Source of the DNA: Polaromonas sp. JS666
GTDB lineage: Bacteria; Pseudomonadota; Gammaproteobacteria; Burkholderiales; Burkholderiaceae_C
Direction: 5' to 3'
Assembly (NCBI RefSeq): GCF_900103405.1
Contig: NZ_FNHX01000009.1
Location: 1-64,000 of the forward strand
Length of the DNA stretch: 64,000 nucleotides
Below the pieces are notes generated by a model. It worked only from the letters and a program-made list of their open reading frames with translations, was not told the DNA's origin and did no database searches. The translations under genes and the position numbers were made by a program. Shown one piece after another: positions 1-7,788 of the stretch; within the stretch, counting starts at the first letter, position 1; each line of letters begins with the position of its first letter.

Positions 1-320
1 CGGTGCTCGGTCCAGCCGGGGTCTGGCTAAACTCGCTGCGCTGCGCTTCGCTCAGACAACGCCAGCCCTGATCCGTCTGGACCTCCGCTCCTCGGCGCAT
101 ACACAAGGGGTGGGGACAGGAATACCAAACAGCCAAACACCGAAATCCACAAGGACACGCCTTGGCGTGTCCTTGTTTGTATTTGGTTTCTTTGTCTTCT
201 GTCCCCGCTCCCGATTGCCCCGTCCTGGCTGGGCCGAGGAGCGCAGAGACAAGCGGATCAGGGCCGGCGTTGTCTGAGCCGAAGGCGAGTTTAGCCGGAC
301 CCCGCTTGGCTCGAGCACCG
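1..320. repeat. 320-bp imperfect palindrome (two inverted copies of one intergenic repeat)
   Basis: Bases 1-161 and the reverse complement of 164-320 align along their whole length. Shared blocks include CGGTGCTCG at both outer ends, GGCTAAACTCG, GCTCAGACAACGCC, CCCTGATCCG, GCTCCTCGGC and GGGGACAG. The centre is a perfect 12-bp stem (CAAGGACACGCC / GGCGTGTCCTTG, 150-161 and 164-175) with a TT spacer. The left arm probably continues outside the window. Short open frames here are low-complexity products of the repeat, so I call no gene. Repeats of this look are common between genes in Comamonadaceae; the function is unknown. Confidence 0.8.
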
Positions 321-374
321 CAGGTTGCCCGTAGCGCAGCGAAGGGACCCAGACTGCGGGTCGCCTTTTCTTTG

Positions 375-408
375 CTTACGTTCTTTTGGCGAAGCAAAAG
401 AAAGTAAG
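375..408. repeat. Hairpin repeat with AAAGAAAGTAAG stem
   Basis: CTTACGTTCTTTTG (375-388) pairs with CAAAAGAAAGTAAG (395-408) at 13 of 14 positions around a short GCGAAG loop. Flanking GGGTCGCC (about 358) and GGCGAGACCC (about 424) can extend the pairing. This is a recognisable dispersed hairpin family in betaproteobacterial intergenic DNA. With the palindrome at 1-320 it makes up the gene-free first 494 bases. Nothing else could be identified between 409 and 494. Confidence 0.7.
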
Positions 409-494
409 TCGCCCGCCGGGGCGAGACCCGGCCAGCAAGCCTTAGCAAAGACCACTAACGCCCGAGCCGGCGCAAGGCCTGCGCCGCACAGGCC

Positions 495-860
495 TCAATG
501 CGCGTGATGATGCGATCTCCAGACCTTGAACTTGTCATAAAGCACCTGCTCCAGGGCCCAGCCCGAGGTCAGTGTCACTACCAGGCCCATGAGCAGCGCA
601 TTGAGCAGGGCGTTGTCGTGCCCGCTGTAGCCCCAGACCCAGGGCGAGATCATCAGGCCCACGCCTAGCAGGACGTTGGCCCAGTCGTCCATGTGGTTGG
701 GCAGGAAGAGGTCTTGCGATGCCAGGACGATGACGGAAATGCCCACGACCACCGAGCACCATGCCGCCGCCGCGGGCAGCGCCAGCGCCCAGGGCGCGAT
801 GCACAGCCAGAGCCCCGCGAAAATCTCCAGCCTGTCTTGCCAACGATTGAGGGTATCCAT
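495..860 (-). CDS. SPW repeat membrane protein
   Basis: This 121-residue integral membrane protein has about four hydrophobic segments. It carries two copies of the SPW-type motif: CIAPWAL near residue 20 and MISPWVWGY near residue 95, the latter matching the family signature. The SPW family is small, widespread and without an assigned biochemical role. The C-terminus is histidine-rich (HHHAH). The start at 860 is supported by a strong GGAGG Shine-Dalgarno sequence. It lies 113 bp downstream of the EF-G gene on the same strand and may be cotranscribed or have its own promoter in that gap. Family assignment is good; function is unknown. Confidence 0.8.
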   Translation of the reverse strand: MDTLNRWQDRLEIFAGLWLCIAPWALALPAAAAWCSVVVGISVIVLASQDLFLPNHMDDWANVLLGVGLMISPWVWGYSGHDNALLNALLMGLVVTLTSGWALEQVLYDKFKVWRSHHHAH

Positions 861-973
861 GACAACCTCCGTAGTAAAGCCAAGGGAATTTCAGTGTAGA
901 ACTCCGGCGGAAATACGCAATAAAGGCTGGCAGACCCTGAGGACGGAGATGTCTTTCGGTTTCGGGCGCTTCC

Positions 974-3082
974 TCAGCCACCCTTGCCGCGCATGATGGC
1001 CGCGGCCACGTCGGGTGTGGTTTCGGCGTAGCGCTTGAACTCCATGGTGTAGGTCGCGCGGCCCTGGGTCAGCGAGCGCAGGGTGGTGGAGTAGCCGAAC
1101 ATTTCCGACAGCGGCACCTCGGCGCGCACCAGCTTGCCGCCGCCGCCCGCGATGTCTTCCATGCCCTGCACCATGCCGCGCCGCGACGAGAGGTCGCCCA
1201 TCACATTGCCCATGAAGTCCTCGGGCGTTTCCACCTCCACCGCCATCACGGGCTCCAGCAGCACCGGTTTGGCGCGGCGCATGGCCTCCTTGAAGGCCAG
1301 CGAGCCGGCCATGCGGAAGGCGTTTTCGTTGGAGTCCACGTCATGGTAGGAACCGAACACCAGCGTGGCCTTCACGTCCACCACCGGGTAACCTGCCAGC
1401 ACGCCGGCCTTGAGCGTTTCCTGGATGCCCTTGTTGACGGCGGGAATGTATTCGCGCGGGATCACACCGCCCTTGATGGCATCGACGAACTCATAACCCT
1501 TGCCCGAGGGCTGGGGCTCCAGGTTGAGCACCGCATGGCCGTACTGCCCGCGCCCGCCCGACTGCTTGATGAATTTGCCTTCGACGTCGTTCACCGCCTG
1601 CCTGATGGTTTCGCGGTAGGCGACCTGCGGCTTGCCGACATTGGCCTCGACGCCGAACTCGCGCTTCATGCGGTCCACCAGGATTTCCAGGTGCAGCTCG
1701 CCCATGCCCGAGATGATGGTCTGGCCCGACTCCTCGTCGGTGTGCACGCGGAACGAAGGGTCTTCCTGTGCCAGGCGGTTCAGCGCGATGCCCATCTTTT
1801 CCTGGTCGGCCTGGGTCTTGGGCTCCACGGCCTGCGAGATCACCGGCTCGGGGAACACCATCTTCTCGAGGATGATGACGTGGGCCGGGTCGCACAGCGT
1901 GTCGCCGGTGGTCGCGTCCTTCAGGCCCACGGCGGCGGCGATGTCGCCGGCGCGCACTTCCTTGACCTCGTTGCGTTCATTGGCGTGCATTTGCAGGATG
2001 CGGCCCAGGCGCTCGCGCTTGCCCTTGACGGGGTTGTAGACCGTATCGCCGGCTTTGACCACGCCCGAATACACACGAAAGAAAATCAGCTGCCCGACGT
2101 AAGGGTCGGTCATGATCTTGAAGGCCAGCGCCGAGAAGGGCTCGTCGTCGTTCGGGTGGCGCTCGGCCTCGCCCACGTCATCCTCGGTGTGGCCCAGGAT
2201 GGCGGGAACGTCGGCCGGCGAGGGCATGTAGTCGATCACCGCGTCCAGCATGGCCTGCACGCCCTTGTTCTTGAAGGCGCTGCCGCAGAGCATGGGCACG
2301 ATCTCGTTGGCGATGGTGCGCTGGCGCAGGCCTTGTTTGATCTCGTCCTCGCTCAGGGGCTCGCCCGCCAGGTATTTGTTCAGAAGGTCGTCATTGGCTT
2401 CGGCAGCCGCCTCGATCATCTTGGTGCGCCATTCGTTGGCGGTTTCCAGCAGTTCCGCCGGGATGTCGCCGTACTCGAAGTGCACGCCCTGGCTGGTGTC
2501 GTCCCAGATGATGGCTTTCATCTTGACGAGGTCGACCACGCCCTGGAAATGCTCTTCCGCGCCCACCGGGATCTGCACCGGCACGGCCACGCCCTTGAGG
2601 CGCTCGCTGATCTGGCGCTGCACGCGGAAAAAGTCGGCGCCCACGCGGTCCATCTTGTTGACGAAGGCCAGGCGCGGCACCTTGTACTTGTTGGCCTGGC
2701 GCCAGACGGTTTCCGACTGCGGCTGCACGCCGCCCACGGCGTCGTAGACCATCACCGCGCCGTCGAGCACGCGCATGGAGCGCTCGACCTCGATGGTGAA
2801 GTCCACGTGGCCCGGCGTGTCGATGATGTTGATGCGGTGCTCGGGATAGTTGCCCGCCATGCCTTTCCAGAAGGCCGTGGTCGCGGCCGAGGTGATGGTG
2901 ATGCCGCGCTCCTGTTCCTGCTCCATCCAGTCCATGGTGGCCGTGCCCTCATGGACCTCGCCTATCTTGTAGTTCACACCGGTGTAAAACAGGATGCGCT
3001 CGGTCGTGGTGGTCTTGCCGGCGTCGATGTGCGCGCTGATGCCGATATTGCGGTAGCGCTCTATGGGGGTATGGCGGGGCAT
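974..3082 (-). CDS. fusA: Elongation factor G, probable second copy
   Basis: This 702-residue translational GTPase catalyses ribosomal translocation. The G1 motif ([12 protein letters not shown]) lies near residue 17, with [12 protein letters not shown] and NKMDR following, and the C-terminal EF-G domains IV/V are complete. The frame stays open upstream to 3637, but the start is set at 3082 ([12 protein letters not shown]) by family length and an AGGAG site just upstream. Its neighbours are an SPW protein and a glutathione transferase, not rpsL, rpsG and tuf, so it is not the str-operon gene. Many Burkholderiales carry two fusA genes; this is probably the extra one. Whether it serves translocation or ribosome recycling cannot be told from the sequence. 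Confidence 0.93.
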   Translation of the reverse strand: MPRHTPIERYRNIGISAHIDAGKTTTTERILFYTGVNYKIGEVHEGTATMDWMEQEQERGITITSAATTAFWKGMAGNYPEHRINIIDTPGHVDFTIEVERSMRVLDGAVMVYDAVGGVQPQSETVWRQANKYKVPRLAFVNKMDRVGADFFRVQRQISERLKGVAVPVQIPVGAEEHFQGVVDLVKMKAIIWDDTSQGVHFEYGDIPAELLETANEWRTKMIEAAAEANDDLLNKYLAGEPLSEDEIKQGLRQRTIANEIVPMLCGSAFKNKGVQAMLDAVIDYMPSPADVPAILGHTEDDVGEAERHPNDDEPFSALAFKIMTDPYVGQLIFFRVYSGVVKAGDTVYNPVKGKRERLGRILQMHANERNEVKEVRAGDIAAAVGLKDATTGDTLCDPAHVIILEKMVFPEPVISQAVEPKTQADQEKMGIALNRLAQEDPSFRVHTDEESGQTIISGMGELHLEILVDRMKREFGVEANVGKPQVAYRETIRQAVNDVEGKFIKQSGGRGQYGHAVLNLEPQPSGKGYEFVDAIKGGVIPREYIPAVNKGIQETLKAGVLAGYPVVDVKATLVFGSYHDVDSNENAFRMAGSLAFKEAMRRAKPVLLEPVMAVEVETPEDFMGNVMGDLSSRRGMVQGMEDIAGGGGKLVRAEVPLSEMFGYSTTLRSLTQGRATYTMEFKRYAETTPDVAAAIMRGKGG

Positions 3083-3210
3083 GGCGAACTCCTTTTTTTG
3101 CCGGCTGCGCATATTGGAGTTGTGGCGCAACCGGGTTCGCCAGTTTGCGCCAAAGCGGCGGGTTTTGCATGACTCATTTGCAGCAGCCCCTCTGCCGCCA
3201 GGCCTGAAAC

Positions 3211-3921
3211 TCAGTCGCCGTGCAGCATGGCCGCCATAAAGGCAGGCAAAGGCCGGCCATGGCCGTCGTACAGCAGGTACTCGGCCATGGGCCGCAGCAC
3301 CTGCCGCACCGAGGCGCGCGCGCTCATCCTGCTTCGCCAGGCCAGCAGCCGCGGCGTCTCGGCGGTGAGAGGGGCGCTCATGCGCTCGCCGAACACCATG
3401 GCCATATAGAGAGCGATGTCGGCATTGGAAAACTCCCCAAGCATGTAGTCCTGCGCGCCCAGCAGCGCTTCGAGGTAGCGGTAAAAATCCCGCGCGCCCT
3501 GCAGCGCCGCGACGGCCTGCGGGTCGTCCAGCCTGTCCTGCAGGCCCATGAGCTTGATGACGTGCGGAAAGTAGACCTCGTCCGAGCGGTGCTCCAGCTG
3601 GCGGGCCCTCGCGCGCTTGTGGATGCCGGTGAGCCACAGCGCCGGCTCGGGCTTGAGGTCTTCGAGGTATTCCAGGATTTGCGTCGAGTCGAAGACCTCC
3701 ACGTCGCCGTGCACCAGCACCGGCACCTGCTTCTTGGGGTTGATGCGCACCACCTCGGGATCCTTGGGCGAATAGCCCTGGGCCTGCGAGAAAGGCACCA
3801 TGACGACTTCCAGGGTAATGCCTTTTTCGATGGCGGCGATCTGCACCTTGGCGCCGAACATGCTGAGGCGGGCCGAGTACAGGCGTATGGATGGCGATGC
3901 GGAGTTGCGTGTAGAGGCCAT
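3211..3921 (-). CDS. Glutathione S-transferase family protein
   Basis: The 236-residue cytosolic protein has an N-terminal thioredoxin-like domain (about residues 10-90) and an all-helical C-terminal domain. The cis-proline segment QVPVLVHGD and the glutathione-contacting [12 protein letters not shown] near residue 80 mark a GST. The Asp-Ser-Thr replaces the usual Glu-Ser. No typical catalytic Ser or Cys is evident at the N-terminus beyond SARLSMFG, so the class and substrate are open. It sits between fusA (128 bp away) and ogt on the same strand. Roles of such proteins include detoxification, peroxide reduction and isomerisation; none can be singled out here. Confidence 0.85.
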   Translation of the reverse strand: MASTRNSASPSIRLYSARLSMFGAKVQIAAIEKGITLEVVMVPFSQAQGYSPKDPEVVRINPKKQVPVLVHGDVEVFDSTQILEYLEDLKPEPALWLTGIHKRARARQLEHRSDEVYFPHVIKLMGLQDRLDDPQAVAALQGARDFYRYLEALLGAQDYMLGEFSNADIALYMAMVFGERMSAPLTAETPRLLAWRSRMSARASVRQVLRPMAEYLLYDGHGRPLPAFMAAMLHGD

Positions 3922-3952
3922 GGGTGTGGGTGTTTTGTGTGAGGCGAAAAAA

Positions 3953-4543
3953 TCAGGGCGCGGAAGGCGGCGGCTCGCGGTCGAACAGGCCGGGCGCGCC
4001 GCCTATCTCGGCGCCTTCGATCAGCAGTATGCGCAGCTTGGTGGACACGCCGCCGGGTGCCGAGAAACCGCCCGAGCGCGCACCCGAAGCCAGCACGCGG
4101 TGGCAGGGCACGATGACGGGAAAAGGATTGTGGCCCAGCGCCTGGCCCACGGCGCGCGACGCACCGGGCTCGCCCAGCAGGGCGGCGATTTCCCCATAGG
4201 TCTTGGTCTTGCCCGGCGGGATGTCCTGCGCGGCCGCGTACACGCGCTGGTGGAAGGGCGTCTCGTGGCGCAGGTCCAGCACGCAAAAACGCAGGTCGCG
4301 GGCCTCGCCTTCGAACAGGGCCACCATGGCGTCTATGGCTTGCTGCATGGCGGGTGGCGGCGCGGCGGCCTCCAGCAAGGGGAACTGCCGGTGCAGTCGC
4401 GACACCATGCGGCCTTCGGTCTGCTCGGGCAGGCGAACGGCGGCGATGCCGTGTTCGTTCCACACCAGCGCGCACTGCCCTATGGCGGTGGCGAAAAGCG
4501 TGAAGCCGTGAGGTTCGCTGTCGGCAATCATGGTGCGCCACAT
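3953..4543 (-). CDS. ogt: Methylated-DNA-[protein]-cysteine S-methyltransferase
   Basis: This suicide DNA-repair protein transfers alkyl groups from O6-alkylguanine to its own cysteine. The active-site motif IVPCHRVL lies near residue 145, preceded by the helix-turn-helix segment with GKTKTYGEIAALLG and followed by GGFS. At 196 residues it has the length of Ogt rather than the larger Ada, and there is no N-terminal Ada zinc domain. A second in-frame ATG four codons downstream (4531) is an alternative start. It ends 31 bp before the GST gene on the same strand, so the two may be cotranscribed. Confidence 0.92.
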   Translation of the reverse strand: MWRTMIADSEPHGFTLFATAIGQCALVWNEHGIAAVRLPEQTEGRMVSRLHRQFPLLEAAAPPPAMQQAIDAMVALFEGEARDLRFCVLDLRHETPFHQRVYAAAQDIPPGKTKTYGEIAALLGEPGASRAVGQALGHNPFPVIVPCHRVLASGARSGGFSAPGGVSTKLRILLIEGAEIGGAPGLFDREPPPSAP

Positions 4544-4675
4544 GCTACACGCGTGGGCCGTTCCCAGGACATCTGAAGGGGAATGTAAGAATTAATTTCG
4601 TTACCTCTCTTGCATGCTGCTCAAGCTTTTAATTTTTCGCAGACGTACCATGCCTTCTTTTTTGAAGGAACTCAC

Positions 4676-5227
4676 ATGGCAACACCGTTCTTTGGCAAGC
4701 GAGAAAACGAGACACCGACGGGCCTGCGCAACAGCCCTGGAAACGGCTATAGCAACACCGGCTCGGCCAGCACGCTGCATTCGGCCCCGCTGTCCGGCCA
4801 GCAGAACAATGCCGCCAAAGCCGTGAACGAAGCCTCGCCTTCCACCACCGCCACCAAGGAAGGCGGCAGCAAGCTCACAGTGGGACCCAACATCAAGCTC
4901 AAGGGCGTGGAGATCACCGACTGCGACACCCTGGTCGTCGAAGGCCTGGTGGAAGCCACCATGGATTCGCGCGTGATCCAGATCTCCGAGCAGGGTGCTT
5001 TCAAAGGCTCGGCGGAAATCGACGTCGCGGAAATCCGCGGCGAATTCAACGGCAACCTCACGGTGCGCCAGAAGCTGGTGATTTACTCGACTGGCAAGGT
5101 CACGGGCATCATCCGCTACGGCAAGCTGGTGATTGAAGAAGGCGGCCAGCTTTCGGGCGAGATCCTGTTTGGCGCGCTGGCCGCTGCCAAGCCGGCCGCT
5201 GTGAAACCAGGACTGCAGGCGGTGTAG
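4676..5227 (+). CDS. Bactofilin (polymer-forming cytoskeletal protein)
   Basis: Bactofilins polymerise without nucleotide into filaments that organise cell-envelope machinery. This 183-residue protein has a disordered, Ser/Asn-rich N-terminus (about 1-60) followed by the bactofilin beta-helix core, seen as repeating short hydrophobic turns (LVVEGLVEATMDS, KGSAEIDVAEIRG, GNLTVRQKLVIYS, GKVTGIIRYGKLVIEEGG). An alanine-rich tail ends the protein. The frame is open from 4610, but the start at 4676 has a good AAGGA site and gives the normal family length. A hairpin just downstream is a likely terminator. It appears monocistronic. Confidence 0.88.
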   Translation: MATPFFGKRENETPTGLRNSPGNGYSNTGSASTLHSAPLSGQQNNAAKAVNEASPSTTATKEGGSKLTVGPNIKLKGVEITDCDTLVVEGLVEATMDSRVIQISEQGAFKGSAEIDVAEIRGEFNGNLTVRQKLVIYSTGKVTGIIRYGKLVIEEGGQLSGEILFGALAAAKPAAVKPGLQAV

Positions 5228-5278
5228 GAGACTTAAAGCAACAAGCGAGCGCGGCTCAGCCGCAGCATCGAATCGGCC

Positions 5279-5323
5279 CATCACTTTCCCGTCGTTCGCG
5301 ACAGGAAGGTGATGCGGCGTTTT
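5279..5323 (+). terminator. Probable intrinsic terminator after the bactofilin gene
   Basis: CATCACTTTCC (5279-5289) pairs with GGAAGGTGATG (5304-5314) with one wobble position, followed by a short TTTT at 5320-5323. It lies in the convergent gap between the bactofilin gene and lrgB and may serve both. Confidence 0.5.
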
Positions 5324-5332
5324 GCGTTCGCC

Positions 5333-6058
5333 CTACCAAAAGCGAAACACCAGCGGTATCAGCGCGGAAGCCAGCACCACCTGCAGGCCCAGCGCCAGCC
5401 CGGCATAGGCGCCTGCGTCGGCATTGATCTGCAGCGCGCGCGCCGCGCCCAGGCCGTGTGACACCGTGCCCAGCGCGAAGCCGCGCGCGGCCCAGCCGGA
5501 GGCGTCGCGCGGGATGCGAAGCGCGTCAAACAGGTATTTGCCGCTAAGGGCGCCCACCAGGCCGGTGATCACCGCGAACACGGCCGCTAGCGCGGGGATT
5601 CCGCCTATTTTTTCGGCAATACCCATGGCCACGGGTGCGGTGACCGATTTGGGGACCAGCGACAAGGTCACTTCCGAAGGCAGGCCCAGCGCCCAGCCCA
5701 TCAGCAATGCGGAGCCGCCGGCCGCGATACCGCCGGCCAGTGCGGCCAGCAGCAGCCGGCCCCAGCGCCGGCGCAATTCCTCGCGGCGCAGCCACAGCGG
5801 CCAGGCCAGCGCCACCACCGCGGGGCCCAGCAGGAAATGGATGAACTGCGCGCCCGCGAAATAGGTGGGATAGGGCACGCCGGTGGCCAGCAGCGTGGCG
5901 GCCAGGCACACCACCGTCCAGAGCACCGGGTTGGCCCAGGGCGCTTGCCCCAGGCGGGCATACAGCGCCTGCGCCAGCACATACACCACCAGCGTGGCTG
6001 TCAGGCCGAACAGCGGCGTGGCCGACAGGTAGACCCAGAGTTCGACAAATTTAGGCAT
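5333..6058 (-). CDS. lrgB: LrgB family membrane protein
   Basis: This 241-residue polytopic protein of the LrgB/CidB family has about seven membrane segments. The conserved LVPKSVTAPVAMGIAEKIGG (near residue 135) and GTVSHGLGAARAL (near residue 198) are diagnostic. LrgAB/CidAB systems are proposed to control murein hydrolase activity and cell lysis, and in some species to transport pyruvate. Its start overlaps the end of lrgA by 8 bp, so the two are translationally coupled. A serine-hydrolase gene lies directly upstream in the same operon. Confidence 0.9.
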   Translation of the reverse strand: MPKFVELWVYLSATPLFGLTATLVVYVLAQALYARLGQAPWANPVLWTVVCLAATLLATGVPYPTYFAGAQFIHFLLGPAVVALAWPLWLRREELRRRWGRLLLAALAGGIAAGGSALLMGWALGLPSEVTLSLVPKSVTAPVAMGIAEKIGGIPALAAVFAVITGLVGALSGKYLFDALRIPRDASGWAARGFALGTVSHGLGAARALQINADAGAYAGLALGLQVVLASALIPLVFRFW

Positions 6059-6422
6059 CTGGCGGCTCCTGCGGCTTCGCTTCGCCGCGGTCCCGCAGCA
6101 AATGCAGCGTCAGCACGGTGACCGCCAAACCCGCCAAAGTCGACACCAACACGGCCAGCAAAATGCGCGCGCCGTACTGGCTGACCAGCGAAAGATGGGT
6201 CATGACCCCCACGCCGACGGGTACAAAGAGTAACGAAAGGTGCGAGAGGAGAAAGTCTGCGCACACTGACACAGGGCCTCGCACCAGCTCTGAACGCAGG
6301 GCCAAGAGCAGCAAAACCATGCCTATCACCGGCCCCGGAAACGGCAGGGAAAAGCCGCGCGACAGCAGTTCCCCCATCGATTGAAAAACCAGTAACCAGG
6401 CCAATCCGCGCAGTGCCGTCAT
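6051..6422 (-). CDS. lrgA: LrgA/CidA family holin-like protein
   Basis: This 123-residue, four-helix membrane protein is the holin-like partner of LrgB. Family features are the early LLVFQSMGELLSRGF, the FPGPVIGMVLLLLAL segment and the LSLLFVPVGVGVM segment. It begins 12 bp after the stop of the serine-hydrolase gene and overlaps lrgB by 8 bp, which supports one transcript. The direction of the hydrophobic segments and the basic loops are typical of an inner-membrane protein. Confidence 0.88.
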   Translation of the reverse strand: MTALRGLAWLLVFQSMGELLSRGFSLPFPGPVIGMVLLLLALRSELVRGPVSVCADFLLSHLSLLFVPVGVGVMTHLSLVSQYGARILLAVLVSTLAGLAVTVLTLHLLRDRGEAKPQEPPDA

Positions 6423-6434
6423 CGCGTCAGGCCT

Positions 6435-7724
6435 TTAGGGCTTGTTGGCAAACAGGTCTCCTTGCGGCCATTCTTTCACCGCGTTGGCCGCGCCCCACAG
6501 CGCCTGGTCTATGTCCTTGAAGAAGGCGCGGCGCTCGGCATGCTCGGGCCTGGAATTGAAGGCCACCACCCAGGCATAACCCTGCCGGGTCCTGAGTGCC
6601 AGGGTTTGCAGGCCCGGCTGGCTGCCCGTGTGCCACCAGTTGTCGCCCTTGTCGCTTCTGACCACATGAATGCCCGCCCCGTAGAAGGCGCGCGGGTTGA
6701 CTTCTTTGGACAACACAGGCTCGCTGCGCATGGCCCGCAGGGACTCTTCATTGAGCAGGCGCTTTCCCCGTGTGCCGTCTATCGCCAGGAAAAATTTCAG
6801 GACCTCCGTCGGCGTTGCAATCCATGCGCCCAGCGCATCCATGTTTTCGACCGAATAGGAGCCGTAGGGGCTGGGCACGTTCGCGTTCGAGACGCCGGGC
6901 GCGCCGCGCTGCAGCGGCTCGCCGGGAAATGGGTAGTACTTGGTCTCGCCGGGCCGGCTTTCGGTGCTGCTGGCGGCCTGAAAGCCTTTGCCGATGACGG
7001 GCTGCAGAAACTCCCGGCTGCTGAAAGCCCGGTAGGACTCGCCGCTGACGATCTCCACCACTCTGCCCAGCATGCAGTAGCCGGTGTTCGAATAGGCGAA
7101 GCGCTCGCCGGGCGTGAAGTCCAGTTTCTCCTGCAGCGAGTCGCGGATGATGGCGTCGCAGCTGACGGGCGAGACGCCTTGCCGGCGGGCAATCTCCCTG
7201 AGCCGCGGCTGGAAGAAGGGGTCGCCCGAACGCTCCCGGTCAAACCCGCCCGAGTGCTGCAGCAGGTGGCGGATGCGGATGTCTTTCGCGCGCGGGTCGG
7301 CGGGCGAAGCGGGGGCTATCCCGGCTTTCTCGAACAGGGGCAGCACCGGGTCGTCCAGTTTCAGTTTCCCGTCCTCCGCGAGCTTGAGCACCATGACCGC
7401 CGTCAAGGTCTTGTTGATGCTGCCCATGCGGGTGAGGGTTTGCGGCGTCATGGCCTCCTGTTTGTCCTTGTCGGCATAACCGTAGCCTTTGGCAAGCAGC
7501 AGCCTGCCGTCCTTGGCCACGGCCAGGCTGGCGCCGGGAATGTCGTGTTTCCTCATGACCTCCAGCACGGCCTTGTCGAAAGGCTCGAGCTTGGGCAATG
7601 AAGAACCTTGTTGGCAGAGCCCCGATTGCGGAAGCCATGCAAGCAAGACGCTTGCGAGGGCGCCAAGAAGCCGTCCAGATGTGGTGAGGGAAGTGCTGGC
7701 GCCGCTGGACCGTGTTGTGTGCAT
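6435..7724 (-). CDS. Secreted serine beta-lactamase-like hydrolase
   Basis: This 429-residue protein belongs to the class C beta-lactamase/PBP4*-like serine hydrolases. The catalytic tetrad elements are S102-I-N-K105 (SxxK), Y211-S-N213 (YxN) and W-H-T-G near residue 365 (the KTG-equivalent, with His in place of Lys). An N-terminal hydrophobic segment (about 20-37, ending LPQSGLCQQ) is a signal peptide, possibly with a lipobox-like Cys. Members include peptidases, esterases and D-amino-acid amidases, so the substrate is uncertain. It heads an apparent operon with lrgA and lrgB (12-bp gap), suggesting action on cell wall or periplasmic peptides. Conservative start choice; later Met residues are absent before the signal peptide. 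Confidence 0.82.
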   Translation of the reverse strand: MHTTRSSGASTSLTTSGRLLGALASVLLAWLPQSGLCQQGSSLPKLEPFDKAVLEVMRKHDIPGASLAVAKDGRLLLAKGYGYADKDKQEAMTPQTLTRMGSINKTLTAVMVLKLAEDGKLKLDDPVLPLFEKAGIAPASPADPRAKDIRIRHLLQHSGGFDRERSGDPFFQPRLREIARRQGVSPVSCDAIIRDSLQEKLDFTPGERFAYSNTGYCMLGRVVEIVSGESYRAFSSREFLQPVIGKGFQAASSTESRPGETKYYPFPGEPLQRGAPGVSNANVPSPYGSYSVENMDALGAWIATPTEVLKFFLAIDGTRGKRLLNEESLRAMRSEPVLSKEVNPRAFYGAGIHVVRSDKGDNWWHTGSQPGLQTLALRTRQGYAWVVAFNSRPEHAERRAFFKDIDQALWGAANAVKEWPQGDLFANKP

Positions 7725-7788
7725 GACCTTGCCTCGGGTTTTTTGCGCAGTCTACGTGATCCCGATCCGGCCGTGCCCCGGCCCTTGT

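Noticed and set aside
52..407. Short open frames in the first 400 bases
   Set aside because: They consist of the palindromic repeat and are Arg/Pro-rich on both strands, without a start signal or known family.
1343..3172. A 609-codon open frame antisense to the EF-G gene
   Set aside because: It mirrors a highly conserved GTPase in a GC-rich genome, is His/Val/Leu/Ala-biased and has no domain or ribosome site; it is a shadow frame.
3083..3637. A 185-residue N-terminal extension of EF-G
   Set aside because: It would overlap the GST gene and has no counterpart in the family; an AGGAG site supports the start at 3082.
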